36,330 nt of DNA from positions 54,589 through 90,918 of the forward strand of contig MGQN01000035.1 of assembly GCA_001797845.1 (NCBI GenBank), written 5' to 3'. The DNA comes from Deltaproteobacteria bacterium RBG_16_44_11. GTDB taxonomy: Bacteria > Desulfobacterota > Syntrophia > Syntrophales > Smithellaceae. The position numbers and the translations under genes are program-made. This document shows positions 17,505 through 27,702 of this stretch, in pieces; within the stretch, counting starts at the first letter, position 1, and every line of letters begins with the position of its first letter. The notes below the pieces were generated by a model. The model was not told where the DNA came from. It made no database searches and saw only the letters and a list, made by a program, of their open reading frames with translations.

Positions 17505-20084
17505 TCATGAAGCAATGACGATGTTGACTAATTTGTTGGGTACGTAAATGACTTTCGCAACTTTTGCGTCTTTAATCAATGATTTTATTTTTTCGTCCGC
17601 CAGCGCGACGGCCTTGATTTTTTCCGCGTCTTCATCGACGGGCACGATCATCCGGCTGCGCAGTTTTCCGTTAATCTGAACGACAACCGTTATTTCTTCT
17701 TCGCTCGCGATTGCCTTATCATATTCCGGCCAGGAAACATCAGAAACCTCGGTTTTATTGCCCAGCATTTTCCAGAGTTCTTCCGTGATGTGCGGTACAA
17801 TCGGTGTAAGCAAAATTATGGCTGTTTCCAGCGCTTCGCGGACAACCGCCAGAGCTATTTTGTCGGTGCTTGCGGGACGCTCCAGTTGATAGATGGCGTT
17901 AACCAATTCCATGACCGCGCTGATCGCCGTATTGAAATGGAAACGGTCTTCGATGTCAATAGTTACTTTGCGGATAGTTTGGTGAGTTTTGCGCCGCAGG
18001 TTTTTCAACTCGCCTTCCAATTGATGGCTGATCGAGAGCGTTTTTATCTTTTTGATGTCTTCCCAATATTCCAAAAATATTCGCCACAGCCGGTTCAAAA
18101 AACGAAAAGAGCCTTCCACGCCCTGATCGCTCCATTCCAAATCTTTTTCCGGCGGAGCGGTAAAAAGACAGAAAATGCGCGCTGTGTCGGCGCCGTAAGT
18201 CTGGACCAGATAGTCCGGGTCAATAACATTTTTCAGTGATTTGGACATCTTTTCCGTTTTGCCGATGATTACTTCTTTTTGGCAGAGATGGCATTTTCCT
18301 TCCGCCGCTTGTTCGGGGAAAAGGTAGCCATGTTCTGTGCATTTCATTGTTTCTTTGCAAACCATGCCTTGCGTGAGGAGGTTGGTAAACGGTTCGTCCA
18401 CGCCGATAACACCAAAGTCACGCAGCATTTTGGTGTAAAAACGGGCGTAAAGTAAATGCATAATGGCGTGTTCCACGCCGCCGATATACTGGTCAACAGG
18501 CATCCAATAATCAAGTTTTTTACGGTCCAATCCCGGCTTTATATCAGTGTCTGGACTGCAGTAGCGGTCGAAATACCAGGAAGATTCTACAAAGGTATCC
18601 ATAGTGTCAGTTTCTCGTTGGGCATCATTGCCGCAATTGGGGCAAGTTGTTTCCACAAATTTTTTTAAAGCCGTAAGCGGTGAACCGCCTTCCGCGCTTA
18701 GCACTACATCGCGTGGCAACACAATGGGTAAATCCGTTTCTTTAACAGGGACAATGCCGCATTTTTTACAATTAATCATGGGAATGGGCGCCCCCCAGTA
18801 ACGTTGGCGGGAAATACCCCAGTCGCGCAGGCGGTATTGAATCGTGCGTTTGCCCCGGTCAAGCGATTCCAAGTAATCGGCGATGTTCTCCAGCGCTTTA
18901 AGATTTTCCATGCCGTCGAATTTTCCGGAGTTTACTAAAATTCCCTCCTCCGTGTAGGCCTCGGTCATTTTTTCGGCATCAAGTGTTTTACCTTTGGGCT
19001 GAATAACAACGATCAGCGGCAGATTGAATTTTTTGGCAAATTCGAAATCGCGTTGATCATGCGTGGGAACGGCCATGACACAGCCGGTGCCGTAATCGGC
19101 CAAAACAAAGTTGGTAGCGTAAATCGGCATATGCTTGCCGGTGAGAGGATTTTCGCAATAAGCCTCGAGAAAAATTCCTTCCTTTTCATAATATTCAGAA
19201 GTACGCATGAGCTTATCCTGCTTTTTGACTTTTTCCACAAACTGCCGTACATCGTTTTCGATGGCTTTACCTTTAGCCAGTTCCATAACCAGAGGAAGTT
19301 CCGCGGCGATAAGCATGAAGGTGGCGCCGAAAAGCGTATCCTGGCGCGTGGTGAATATCTTGATAGCTTTATTGGAGCCGATAAGCGGGAAATCCACTTC
19401 ACAGCCGTAGCTTTTTCCGATCCAGTTTTTCTGCATGGTGAGAACTTTTTCCGGCCAGCCGGGCAGTTTGTCGCAATATTCCAGCAATTCATCGATGTAA
19501 GCGGTTATTTTGAAAAACCATTGATCCAATGTTTTTTCGGTCACTTCCGTGGAACAGCGCCAGCACAAACCGCCTTCCACCTGTTCGTTGGCCAGAACGG
19601 TTTCGCATTTACCGCAGTAATTAACCGTGGAGCGCTTTTTGTAAGCCAAACCTTTCTCATACATCCAAAGGAAAAATAATTGTTCCCAGCGGTAATACTG
19701 CGGCTCGCAAGTGGAGACTTCCCTGTCCCAGTCATAACTGAAGCCCATGCGCTTGAGCTGTTTTTTCATGTGGGCGATATTATCGTTTGTCCATTTTAGA
19801 GGATGAATTTTATGTTCGATAGCCGCGTTTTCGGCAGGCAGCCCGAAAGCGTCCCAGCCCATCGGGTGTAAAACATTATAACCTTTCATGCGCTTATAGC
19901 GGGCGACAACGTCACCGATGGTGTAATTGCGGACATGTCCGATATGGATTTTGCCGGAAGGGTAGGGAAACATTTCCAGCAGGTAATATTTTTTCTTTTG
20001 CGGATCTTCAGTAACCTTGAAAGTTTTTTCTTTATCCCACTTCTTTTGCCATTTTTCTTCAATCTTATGCGGATCGTACTTCAT
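17505..20084 (-). CDS. leuS: leucyl-tRNA synthetase
   Basis: [21 protein letters not shown], editing domain, [14 protein letters not shown]. Confidence 0.98.
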   Translation of the reverse strand: MKYDPHKIEEKWQKKWDKEKTFKVTEDPQKKKYYLLEMFPYPSGKIHIGHVRNYTIGDVVARYKRMKGYNVLHPMGWDAFGLPAENAAIEHKIHPLKWTNDNIAHMKKQLKRMGFSYDWDREVSTCEPQYYRWEQLFFLWMYEKGLAYKKRSTVNYCGKCETVLANEQVEGGLCWRCSTEVTEKTLDQWFFKITAYIDELLEYCDKLPGWPEKVLTMQKNWIGKSYGCEVDFPLIGSNKAIKIFTTRQDTLFGATFMLIAAELPLVMELAKGKAIENDVRQFVEKVKKQDKLMRTSEYYEKEGIFLEAYCENPLTGKHMPIYATNFVLADYGTGCVMAVPTHDQRDFEFAKKFNLPLIVVIQPKGKTLDAEKMTEAYTEEGILVNSGKFDGMENLKALENIADYLESLDRGKRTIQYRLRDWGISRQRYWGAPIPMINCKKCGIVPVKETDLPIVLPRDVVLSAEGGSPLTALKKFVETTCPNCGNDAQRETDTMDTFVESSWYFDRYCSPDTDIKPGLDRKKLDYWMPVDQYIGGVEHAIMHLLYARFYTKMLRDFGVIGVDEPFTNLLTQGMVCKETMKCTEHGYLFPEQAAEGKCHLCQKEVIIGKTEKMSKSLKNVIDPDYLVQTYGADTARIFCLFTAPPEKDLEWSDQGVEGSFRFLNRLWRIFLEYWEDIKKIKTLSISHQLEGELKNLRRKTHQTIRKVTIDIEDRFHFNTAISAVMELVNAIYQLERPASTDKIALAVVREALETAIILLTPIVPHITEELWKMLGNKTEVSDVSWPEYDKAIASEEEITVVVQINGKLRSRMIVPVDEDAEKIKAVALADEKIKSLIKDAKVAKVIYVPNKLVNIVIAS

Positions 20085-20153
20085 GCCGATAACTTCTCCA
20101 AGCCAAAATAGAATGTCATTCCTTTAGCATATAGCATTTGTGCTTGCAATGCC

Positions 20154-21143
20154 TTAATGATTTTTAATAGCCGTTTCACATTGCAGCGCTAAATCATTCA
20201 GTCCTGCGAGCTTGGGAGCGTGATCGACCGCCAGCAATAAATTGGCAAGGCCGTTATCGATATGTTTAAGAAAATCCGGTTTGTTCTTTTTTAAACCCAG
20301 AAAGCCGTACGCGCCGAGGGCCTGCATGAGCCGTTGAGCGGAGGCCTCCCAAAAATGTGTGGTAAATTCATCAAGGCCATAAGGCGGTTTCCTTATTTGG
20401 TAATAAAACGAAATCAGCTCGTTTCTTTCTTTTTCGACAAAAGTAACATAAGGATCGCAAATCAGTGAACCCAGATCATAAAAGAAGTTTCCGCGACGCA
20501 TTCCCTGAAAATCAATCAGTACCGGCTGATCATTTTTAATCATAATATTTTGGGATTGAAAATCCCGATGAATAAGGCATGGCTCTGCGTTGAGCATTCT
20601 GCCGGCAAGCGCCGATAATTCATCAGCCAATTCTTTTTGGAAGATAGCCGGAAGTTTTATGTGGCAGACGACTTCCACAAAGTTTTCCCTAAAATAATTG
20701 TGTTCCCATAAATAAAGCTGGCGGTCGTATCCTTTGGCCAGTTTTAAACCGGAAGGCAGGTTGTTTGCAGGGAAAGAATGAAGACAGCGGATTTGGGTTA
20801 GCGTCTCGAAATAATAATCGCGTCGTTTTTCCCACGGCAGTGAAGCTTGTGAACATAAATCAATATCGCCCAGGTCTTCCATCAAAATAAAGTGTTGCCG
20901 CAAGTCTTGGGCAATTATCTGCGGCACAGAAATATTGATACTGGACAGAAACTTGTTGATGCCCGCCCAGTATAAGTTTTCTTTAATCTCCACGCCGTAG
21001 CGCATAAAAACAAAACTGGATTGATCCTCCGCAACGACGCGGAAAAAATCCCGGTCAGAGCCGCCTTTTTTTATTGGTGTTATCTTCGGATGGTCACTTA
21101 AGCTTAGGCGGTCGGTTAAAAATTTTCGTATTTCTTTGTTCAT
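20154..21143 (-). CDS. APH-fold sugar kinase, AmgK-like (MurNAc/GlcNAc anomeric kinase candidate)
   Basis: CLIHRDFQSQNIMIKNDQPVLIDFQGMRRGNFFYDLGSLICDPY; adjacent to a MurU-like gene; start could be 21152 or 21143. Confidence 0.75.
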   Translation of the reverse strand: MNKEIRKFLTDRLSLSDHPKITPIKKGGSDRDFFRVVAEDQSSFVFMRYGVEIKENLYWAGINKFLSSINISVPQIIAQDLRQHFILMEDLGDIDLCSQASLPWEKRRDYYFETLTQIRCLHSFPANNLPSGLKLAKGYDRQLYLWEHNYFRENFVEVVCHIKLPAIFQKELADELSALAGRMLNAEPCLIHRDFQSQNIMIKNDQPVLIDFQGMRRGNFFYDLGSLICDPYVTFVEKERNELISFYYQIRKPPYGLDEFTTHFWEASAQRLMQALGAYGFLGLKKNKPDFLKHIDNGLANLLLAVDHAPKLAGLNDLALQCETAIKNH

Positions 21144-21150
21144 AAAATGC

Positions 21151-21172
21151 ATAATTGAAAACTTTCAATTAT
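21151..21172. promoter_or_regulatory. perfect 10-2-10 palindrome at the amgK-like start
   Basis: ATAATTGAAA-AC-TTTCAATTAT, overlaps the upstream candidate ATG of the kinase ORF. Confidence 0.55.
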
Positions 21173-21290
21173 GTCATTTCGAGGAGTCCGCCACGGCGGA
21201 CAACGAGAAATCTTCAATATCCCTCACTGCGTTTCGGAACAAGGATTTCTCCCGGAGTATCACCCCGCGTATGCGGGGGTCGAAATGACA
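21172..21290. repeat. palindromic dispersed element with perfect 11-bp terminal inverted repeats
   Basis: tgtcatttcga ... tcgaaatgaca; internal hairpins gtccgcc-ac-ggcggac and accccgc-gtat-gcgggggt. Confidence 0.75.
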
Positions 21291-21291
21291 C

Positions 21292-22008
21292 TTAACTAAT
21301 GCCTGCCAAATTTAATTTATTATACTCATCAACCGTTCCCACATCGTGCCAATAACCTTCATCAATAATAATTCCGCCGATAGAGTGTGGATTTTGTCTG
21401 ATGGCTTTTATCAGGGGAATAACTATTGATTCTACATTGCCGGCCTGCAGGCGTTGTAAAAATTGCTTTTCCACAATGTAAAGACCCGCGAAAAGACAGC
21501 TCTTGATGCCTGGATTATTCAGCGTATGCCGTAAATCACAGATATAGCCGTCTTGATCAATATTGACATTAAGCAGCGGTCCTCGACTGCGCAGTGCGAG
21601 CGTCACTTCTGTTTTTAAGGCAAAATGTCTTTCCAGCAACGGCAAAATAGGCAGGTTGGTGATAATGTCGCCATTATAAACGATAATGCGTTCGTCGGCT
21701 TCAATTAAATCTTCGATATTCTTGATACCGCCCGCGGTATCCAAAAGTATTGGTTCATGCCGGAATGTGATCGGAATGCCTTGCCAGCTACCTTCAGGGA
21801 ATGCTTTCGTATATTTATCGGGGCAATGATGAGTATTGACAATGAATCTTTTAATACCGATTGTCCGCAGATGCTCCATCGCATAAGTAATAATCGGGCG
21901 TCCGCCAATTTCTAAAAGCAGCTTGGGCGTATTATCGGTGAGCGGCCTCAACCGCGTTCCCAATCCCGCCCCTAGAATGAATGCTGTTTTAATTATTTTT
22001 GTTTGCAT
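21292..22008 (-). CDS. sugar-1-phosphate nucleotidyltransferase, MurU-like
   Basis: TAFILGAGLGTRLRPLTDNTPKLLLEIGGRPIITYAMEHL; ...IVYNGDIITNLPI; start MQTKIIK at 22008. Confidence 0.8.
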   Translation of the reverse strand: MQTKIIKTAFILGAGLGTRLRPLTDNTPKLLLEIGGRPIITYAMEHLRTIGIKRFIVNTHHCPDKYTKAFPEGSWQGIPITFRHEPILLDTAGGIKNIEDLIEADERIIVYNGDIITNLPILPLLERHFALKTEVTLALRSRGPLLNVNIDQDGYICDLRHTLNNPGIKSCLFAGLYIVEKQFLQRLQAGNVESIVIPLIKAIRQNPHSIGGIIIDEGYWHDVGTVDEYNKLNLAGIS

Positions 22009-22028
22009 TTTTTTTACGCTATTGTCAT

Positions 22029-22059
22029 CCCAGCAGAAGTTTACTCGGTGCATGCTGGG
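22029..22059. repeat. intergenic inverted repeat
   Basis: cccagca ... tgctggg, 7-bp arms in the ampG-murU gap. Confidence 0.4.
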
Positions 22060-22064
22060 CCAAA

Positions 22065-23378
22065 CTAGCGCCTTGGTTCTTTCTTGTAATTTTTCCCGTA
22101 CTCCGGATCAATCTTCACCAGCGCCGCTACAACAAATCCGGGGATTGTCGTGATCAAAATCCAGATGAAGAAATTTTTATAGCCGAGCATTTCCTGAATC
22201 CAGCCGCTGGCCATTGCCGGCATCATCATGCCCAATGCCATAATGCCGGTGCCGATGGCGTAAAACACGGTTTTGTATTCCCCCTGCGCCACCATGATCA
22301 TGTACATTGTATAAGCGGTAAAGCCAAAACCATAACCGAATTGCTCCAGCGCGACGGCCGAACAAATGAGCCATAAACTCTGAGGCATCGCGTGCGAAAG
22401 ATACACAAAAATCAAATCCGGCAGGTGCATAATCAGAACCATCGGCCACAGCCAGAACTTCAATCCTTTTTTGTAAATAACGTAGCCGCCGAAAAGTCCG
22501 CCCAGCATCAGCGCTACCACGCCCACTGTGCCGTAAATGAAACCGACCTCAGTGGTGGTAAGCCCTAAGCCGCCGCTGATACGCGCATCAAGCAGGAAGG
22601 GAGCAACCATTTTGACGAGTTGAGCTTCGGCAAAGCGGTAAAACAAAAAAAAGCAGATAATAATTAGAATGTCTTTGCGCCGGAAAAACAATGTCAGTAT
22701 ACGAAAATATTCCGCCAGAAAACTTTTCCCTTTATTGAAGGGGGCGCTTTTATCGGCTATGGGGTAGGGCAGAACAAAAAAGTGATAAAGGCAAAGAGCC
22801 ATAAAAAAAGCCGCAGCGATGATAAAAGTTATCGACCAGGCGGAGGCGACCGGATAACCATGTTCCTGTAAAAGCCCCGCTCCGATGACCAGGCCGCCTT
22901 TGGAGGCGATGGTGGCAATACGGTAAAAAATTGTGCGCACGCCAATGAAAGCCGCCTGCTGTGGTGTGTCTAAACCCAGCATATAAAAGCCGTCGGCGGC
23001 AATATCATGTGTGGCGGAGGAAAAAGCCATTATCCAGAACATCGCCAGCGTGTAGCGGACAAAATCATGCGTGGGCAGGGTGAGGGCGACACAAGCCAGA
23101 GACCCGCCGATCGCCAACTGCATTACCAGGATCCAGAAACGCTTGGTGCGGAAAAGATCGACAAAAGGGCTCCACAGAGGTTTGATTACCCACGGCAGGT
23201 AAAGCCAACTGGTGTAAAGGGCGATTTGTGTATTGGAAAGTCCGAGATTTTTGTAAAGAACAACGCTGACGGTCATGGCGATCATATACGGGATACCTTC
23301 GGCCAGATAGATAGACGGAACCCACAACCAGGGTTTCCGATTTGCATTATTCGTTATTTCTTCTTTTATTTTGGACAT
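22065..23378 (-). CDS. MFS permease, AmpG-like muropeptide transporter
   Basis: 12-TM-like; YLAEGIPYMIAMTVSVVLYKNLGLSNTQIALYTSWLYLPWVIKPLWSPFVD; SSATHDIAADGF. Confidence 0.82.
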   Translation of the reverse strand: MSKIKEEITNNANRKPWLWVPSIYLAEGIPYMIAMTVSVVLYKNLGLSNTQIALYTSWLYLPWVIKPLWSPFVDLFRTKRFWILVMQLAIGGSLACVALTLPTHDFVRYTLAMFWIMAFSSATHDIAADGFYMLGLDTPQQAAFIGVRTIFYRIATIASKGGLVIGAGLLQEHGYPVASAWSITFIIAAAFFMALCLYHFFVLPYPIADKSAPFNKGKSFLAEYFRILTLFFRRKDILIIICFFLFYRFAEAQLVKMVAPFLLDARISGGLGLTTTEVGFIYGTVGVVALMLGGLFGGYVIYKKGLKFWLWPMVLIMHLPDLIFVYLSHAMPQSLWLICSAVALEQFGYGFGFTAYTMYMIMVAQGEYKTVFYAIGTGIMALGMMMPAMASGWIQEMLGYKNFFIWILITTIPGFVVAALVKIDPEYGKNYKKEPRR

Positions 23379-23449
23379 GGTTTAAAATTATTTCTTTTTT
23401 TCAAATCTTCGTTAATTAAATATCGCTTTGTGCTCTCAATCGAAATTAA

Positions 23450-23480
23450 TCACTGGATACCGGCCTGCGCCGGTATGACA
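23450..23480. repeat. dispersed palindrome of the 'WIPACAGMT' type
   Basis: cactggATACCGGC-ctgc-GCCGGTATgac, perfect 8-bp arms; + frame reads HWIPACAGMTK. Confidence 0.65.
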
Positions 23481-23501
23481 AAATCAGTAAACAAGAAATC
23501 A

Positions 23502-24827
23502 TTAATACAATTTTTTTATCTGAGCGCCGGTGAAGTAGTGCGCCAATATATCCTTAGCTTTAAATCCTTTCGTGGCCATTACTGCCGCGCCGATTTGGCA
23601 TAAGCCTATGCCGTGACCCCAGCCACCGCCGTCAAGGATGAAACGGGAGATTGTGCCGTTTGCTTCCCGTTCGGTGGATACGACAAACGCGCTGCTTAAA
23701 AGATGACTGGGCGAAAGCCAGCGGCGGATTTCCAATTCTTTGCCGACAATCACAGTTTTTTTGGAACCTTCAATTCTTAATTTATAAATCCTGCCCGATG
23801 GGCCACGGGCGACCACAACAAGGTTTTCCAGTCTGCCCACATCTATGCCCGATTTTTTGCGGATAATTTCTTCCAAATCCCGCCGCTTATATATGACTTG
23901 CCAGCGGTAAAAATCAAGTGTTTCCCGGTCAAATGAAGGCAGTATCCGCTGTAAAATTTTTTTATCGGAAGTATTGCAATAAGCCGGCGGTTTTGATCTT
24001 AACCAGGCGTCGGCATCTTTTTCCGTTAAAATCGGCGGCTTTGTTTCGGCATCATCGGTTATACTGCAAAGATACTCAACAAATACATCCTCCCATGCGG
24101 TTGAAAAAATGTCTGTCTGCCCTCCACAGCACTTATAGTAGCGTGCGTCGCATATTTCTTGGTCGCTTACCAGAAACAATCCCCGTGTGTCTTCAATTGC
24201 TGCCGCTACGTTGGCGGATAGAATCCTTGTTATTCCCTGATAGCGCTGACAATGGTCATCTGCGCAGACATCAAAGAATTGGTGGTCGTTGACATCCTGC
24301 CAGGTGATGAATTCATTTTCCCTTACTGTTTTTTTCTCTGTTAAAACGCTTGATGATTTTTTCTTTTCCAGCATGGCCACAAGCCAGCTGCGGGCGACAA
24401 CGGCCTGCGCCTTGAGGAATTCCAGAGGCGCTTCAGCGGACATTTCCGAAGAAATGACCGAGGCCAGATAATCTTCCAGAGATATGATGTTGATGAGATT
24501 AAACGAATTGTTTCTGCAGGCTAAAAAGGCAATATCGCCGCGAAAAGTTTGTTCTTGGTTTTGTTGCCAGTGAAAGTCAATGCCGATTTTTATATCCGGC
24601 ACGGTAAAAGTTGCTCCCTCTTGAGCAAAAAGAAAAATTTCTTTTTGTTTCTCTATTTGAGTACCGGACGCATTATTTAGATAAACATATCCCGCAGAAC
24701 AATGAGCGATAAATTTGCCGCTTATCATCCCGCAGGCAGAGAAGATAAATTCTCCGTTTAGATTTATACGGGCTTCTTGACGATTTTGCAGAAGAGCTAC
24801 TTTTATTTTTGGTTCATCAGCAATCAT
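23502..24827 (-). CDS. SpoIID/LytB-domain protein
   Basis: LEDYLASVISSEMSAEAPLEFLKAQAVVARSW ... FILDGGGWGHGIGLCQIGAAVMATKGFKAKDILAHYFTGAQI. Confidence 0.92.
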   Translation of the reverse strand: MIADEPKIKVALLQNRQEARINLNGEFIFSACGMISGKFIAHCSAGYVYLNNASGTQIEKQKEIFLFAQEGATFTVPDIKIGIDFHWQQNQEQTFRGDIAFLACRNNSFNLINIISLEDYLASVISSEMSAEAPLEFLKAQAVVARSWLVAMLEKKKSSSVLTEKKTVRENEFITWQDVNDHQFFDVCADDHCQRYQGITRILSANVAAAIEDTRGLFLVSDQEICDARYYKCCGGQTDIFSTAWEDVFVEYLCSITDDAETKPPILTEKDADAWLRSKPPAYCNTSDKKILQRILPSFDRETLDFYRWQVIYKRRDLEEIIRKKSGIDVGRLENLVVVARGPSGRIYKLRIEGSKKTVIVGKELEIRRWLSPSHLLSSAFVVSTEREANGTISRFILDGGGWGHGIGLCQIGAAVMATKGFKAKDILAHYFTGAQIKKLY

Positions 24828-24996
24828 AAGTGTTTGAGCCGTTTTTAAGAATGAATCCGATTTTTATGAGTAAAAGTCAGAGAAGTCAAGAAAGTTATCA
24901 GCAAGAAAAATATTCGCGCAAAAAATCAACTTAATGCTTGAATATTATTAATTTATCGTGTATGAGTCTAAAAAATAATTAAAAGTCGGATGGCTT

Positions 24997-25917
24997 ATGG
25001 TGCATATCTGGCCAATTGGAGGGGGCAAAGGCGGGTCGGGGAAAAGTTTCTTGACCAGCTCTCTGGGACGCCTTTTAGCGGGATTGGGTAAAAAAACCCT
25101 GCTGGTCGATCTCGATTTAGGTTCAGCGAATCTGCACACGCTGGTTGATGTGCCTTATCCGGAAAAGAGTTTTTCCGATTTCATTCGAAAAAAAATACCA
25201 CTTTTAGAAGACGTTGTTTCAGAAACTCCCGTACCGAACCTTTATATAATCAGCGGCGCTCACGATAACTTGGATATTGCCAACCTTCCCTATGAACAAA
25301 AAGTAAAAATCCTTAAAGCCATAGCCAGGTTGGACTATGACTGGATTTTGCTGGATTTAGGCGCCGGCACTTCTTTTAATACTCTTGATTTTTTTCTGAT
25401 TTCGCAAAACAGCATGTTTATTACAACGCCGGAACCTACATCTATTGAAAACGTTTACCGATTGGTTCGCGCTATTTATTTTCGCCGGATTCGTCACTAT
25501 TTCAACGCGACTGATTTTAAGGCGTTAGAAGAAGAAGTTCTGCGGCAGTTCGGAGAAGGTTCTTTTAATAATCCTGATTGCATTATGGAAGTGATTAAAG
25601 AGGCGCATCCCGAAAAGAACTTACTGTTGGAAAACGACTTCAACTCTTTTAAATTTAAGCTTGTTTTGAATCAATTACGCAAACACGATAATATCGCTTT
25701 AGGTTCCCAGATATGCAAGATTATTGAAAAGCATCTTGGCCTTCAAGTAGATTTTGCCGGTAATATAGCGTTCGATGATCGCGTTCATGACGCCATTTGT
25801 CAGCGGGTGTCGTTTTTGGATCGTTATCCTTACACGCGCACCGCTTATGATTTGAGAGAGCTAAGTAAGCGCATCGCTCAGTTCACCGGGCAACAATTGT
25901 TGATTCGCTATACTTAG
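24997..25917 (+). CDS. MinD/FlhG-like ParA-superfamily ATPase
   Basis: PIGGGKGGSGKSFLTSSLGRLLAGLGKKTLLVDLDLGSANLHTL deviant Walker A; DYDWILLDLGAGTS. Confidence 0.88.
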   Translation: MVHIWPIGGGKGGSGKSFLTSSLGRLLAGLGKKTLLVDLDLGSANLHTLVDVPYPEKSFSDFIRKKIPLLEDVVSETPVPNLYIISGAHDNLDIANLPYEQKVKILKAIARLDYDWILLDLGAGTSFNTLDFFLISQNSMFITTPEPTSIENVYRLVRAIYFRRIRHYFNATDFKALEEEVLRQFGEGSFNNPDCIMEVIKEAHPEKNLLLENDFNSFKFKLVLNQLRKHDNIALGSQICKIIEKHLGLQVDFAGNIAFDDRVHDAICQRVSFLDRYPYTRTAYDLRELSKRIAQFTGQQLLIRYT

Positions 25918-25966
25918 AAATCAGCAATTTTTTGAAAAATTCAAAAAATGACTTTTGAGGTCATCG

Positions 25967-26644
25967 ATGAAGAAAGATTTTGCCAAGCTAAATTATTATG
26001 AAATGCTGGATATCAAACCGGACGCGGCTTTTTTTGAAATCCGTCACGCGTATAATGCCGCTTTGCAAATTTATGAGGCGGATTCTCTGGTCAGCTATTC
26101 TTTTTTTTCGCGGGAAGAAAGAAAAGAAATACTTAATCTCTTGGAAAAAGCTTATTCGACTCTCATTAATGGGAAAGGAAGAAAAAACTACGACAACCAA
26201 CTAATGCAGACAGGCGTTTTAGCTTCTCCAGGCAATAAAGCGGCGGCAAGAAAGCCGGCCTGCATTTATGACGTTAAGCGACAATCAGGCACGACAGTTT
26301 TGCCCAAAAATAATAAAGCCGCTTTAAGGGCAAATGTTGCTCAAAATAAGCGCATTAATGAAATTTTATCAAAGGATGAAATTAGCGGCGCTGATCTAAA
26401 GGCCATTAGAAATGAACTGGGTGTGGCCATTGAAAAGATTGCCTCCGAAACAAGAATCCGCATGGATTATCTAATAGGCATGGAGGAAAATAAGATTGAC
26501 CGCCTGCCGGCAGTAGCTTTTCTTAAAGGATTCGTTAAATCTTATTTGAAGTGCCTCTGCGTTGAGCCGGTAGAGGGGATTTGCGCGCGCTATATAGAAG
26601 GCCTGGCGCGTATGGGGAAAAATAATGAGACGGGAGTATTTTAA
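25967..26644 (+). CDS. degenerate J-domain / RodZ-type HTH fusion protein
   Basis: N-term NYYEMLDIKPDAAFFEIRHAYNAALQIYEADS (J-like, no HPD); C-term LKAIRNELGVAIEKIASETRIRMDYLIGMEENKIDRLPAVAFLKGFVKSYLKCL (HTH_25-like). Confidence 0.78.
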   Translation: MKKDFAKLNYYEMLDIKPDAAFFEIRHAYNAALQIYEADSLVSYSFFSREERKEILNLLEKAYSTLINGKGRKNYDNQLMQTGVLASPGNKAAARKPACIYDVKRQSGTTVLPKNNKAALRANVAQNKRINEILSKDEISGADLKAIRNELGVAIEKIASETRIRMDYLIGMEENKIDRLPAVAFLKGFVKSYLKCLCVEPVEGICARYIEGLARMGKNNETGVF

Positions 26645-26749
26645 ATTTTGAGTTCCCGATGGATTGAAAATAGATGCCTTTAAATGACTGCACAGGGAAA
26701 GTAAACGAAGCAATCCGCGTTTATTAAATCGGAAGAAAGGAGGGAAATT

Positions 26750-27490
26750 ATGATAAAAATAATTTTTGCTTATACAAGCTTATTTTTATTCTGCACCACT
26801 ATGGCAATTGCGGCGGAACAACAGTTTGAATCCGATAAGATTAAAACATCGGGTGGAGACCTTATCATAACGTTTATTGGTCATGGAACATTAATGATGT
26901 CTTGGGGCGGCAAAATTATCCATGTTGATCCGGTGTTGGGGGAGGCCGATTATTCCAAGCTGCCCAAAGCCGATTTGATCATCATAACCCATGAACATTC
27001 TGATCATTTCGATCTTAGGGCTATAGACCTTGTGAAAATGGCAAAAACAAAAATAGTGGCGAATGAAAATGTTGCCAAACAACTTTCAAAAATAATAATG
27101 ATGAAAAATGGCGACATCCAGATTCTCGAAGGCTTCCGGATCGAAGCCGTTCCTGCATACAATATCGAGCATATGCGCACTCCCGGTGTCCCTTTCCATC
27201 CCAAAGGAGCAGGTAACGGATATATCGTTACCTTCGGTGACAAGCGTGTATATATTGCCGGGGACACGGAAAACACTCCGGAAATGAAAAAGCTCACTGG
27301 AATCGATATTGCGTTTCTACCCATGAATCTGCCCTATACGATGACTCCGGAGATGGTGGCCGACGCGGCCAAATCTTTCCGTCCAAAAATACTTTATCCT
27401 TACCATTACGGAAATACGAACATTCCCACGTTTCTTGATTTACTTAAAGGTGAGACTGCAATCGAAGTACGCATCCGTAAGATGCAGTAA
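26750..27490 (+). CDS. exported MBL-fold metal-dependent hydrolase (UlaG-like)
   Basis: Signal-peptide-like N-terminus ...TTMAIAAEQQ; GHGTLMMSWGGKIIHVDPV...THEHSDHFD...AGDTENTPEM. Confidence 0.87.
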   Translation: MIKIIFAYTSLFLFCTTMAIAAEQQFESDKIKTSGGDLIITFIGHGTLMMSWGGKIIHVDPVLGEADYSKLPKADLIIITHEHSDHFDLRAIDLVKMAKTKIVANENVAKQLSKIIMMKNGDIQILEGFRIEAVPAYNIEHMRTPGVPFHPKGAGNGYIVTFGDKRVYIAGDTENTPEMKKLTGIDIAFLPMNLPYTMTPEMVADAAKSFRPKILYPYHYGNTNIPTFLDLLKGETAIEVRIRKMQ

Positions 27491-27702
27491 TTACAGCTCC
27501 AAAACATAAAACTCTGTTTTCGTTTGCCACGGTAATATTCCCCGGGAAGTTTTTTCAGTTTTTAAATTAACAATAATAATATAATAATTCAGAAAAGGCG
27601 TGTTGTCGTATAAGACGGAATAAGTGCTTGGTGATTTATTGAATCTAACCGGAAATCATGTTAGAGCAAACAAGTTATTTTAGCCTGACGGGGTAAATTT
27701 AG

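Noticed and set aside
19053-19679. 208-aa plus-strand ORF inside leuS
   Set aside because: Antisense to leuS, no motifs, no independent RBS support.
23007-23603. 198-aa plus-strand ORF containing HWIPACAGMTK
   Set aside because: Antisense to the AmpG-like gene; the peptide comes from translating a dispersed palindrome, a known annotation artefact.
27491-27702. c-di-GMP (GEMM-like) riboswitch upstream of gspF
   Set aside because: Fragments such as gagcaaacaag are suggestive but the conserved core and paired stems are not present.
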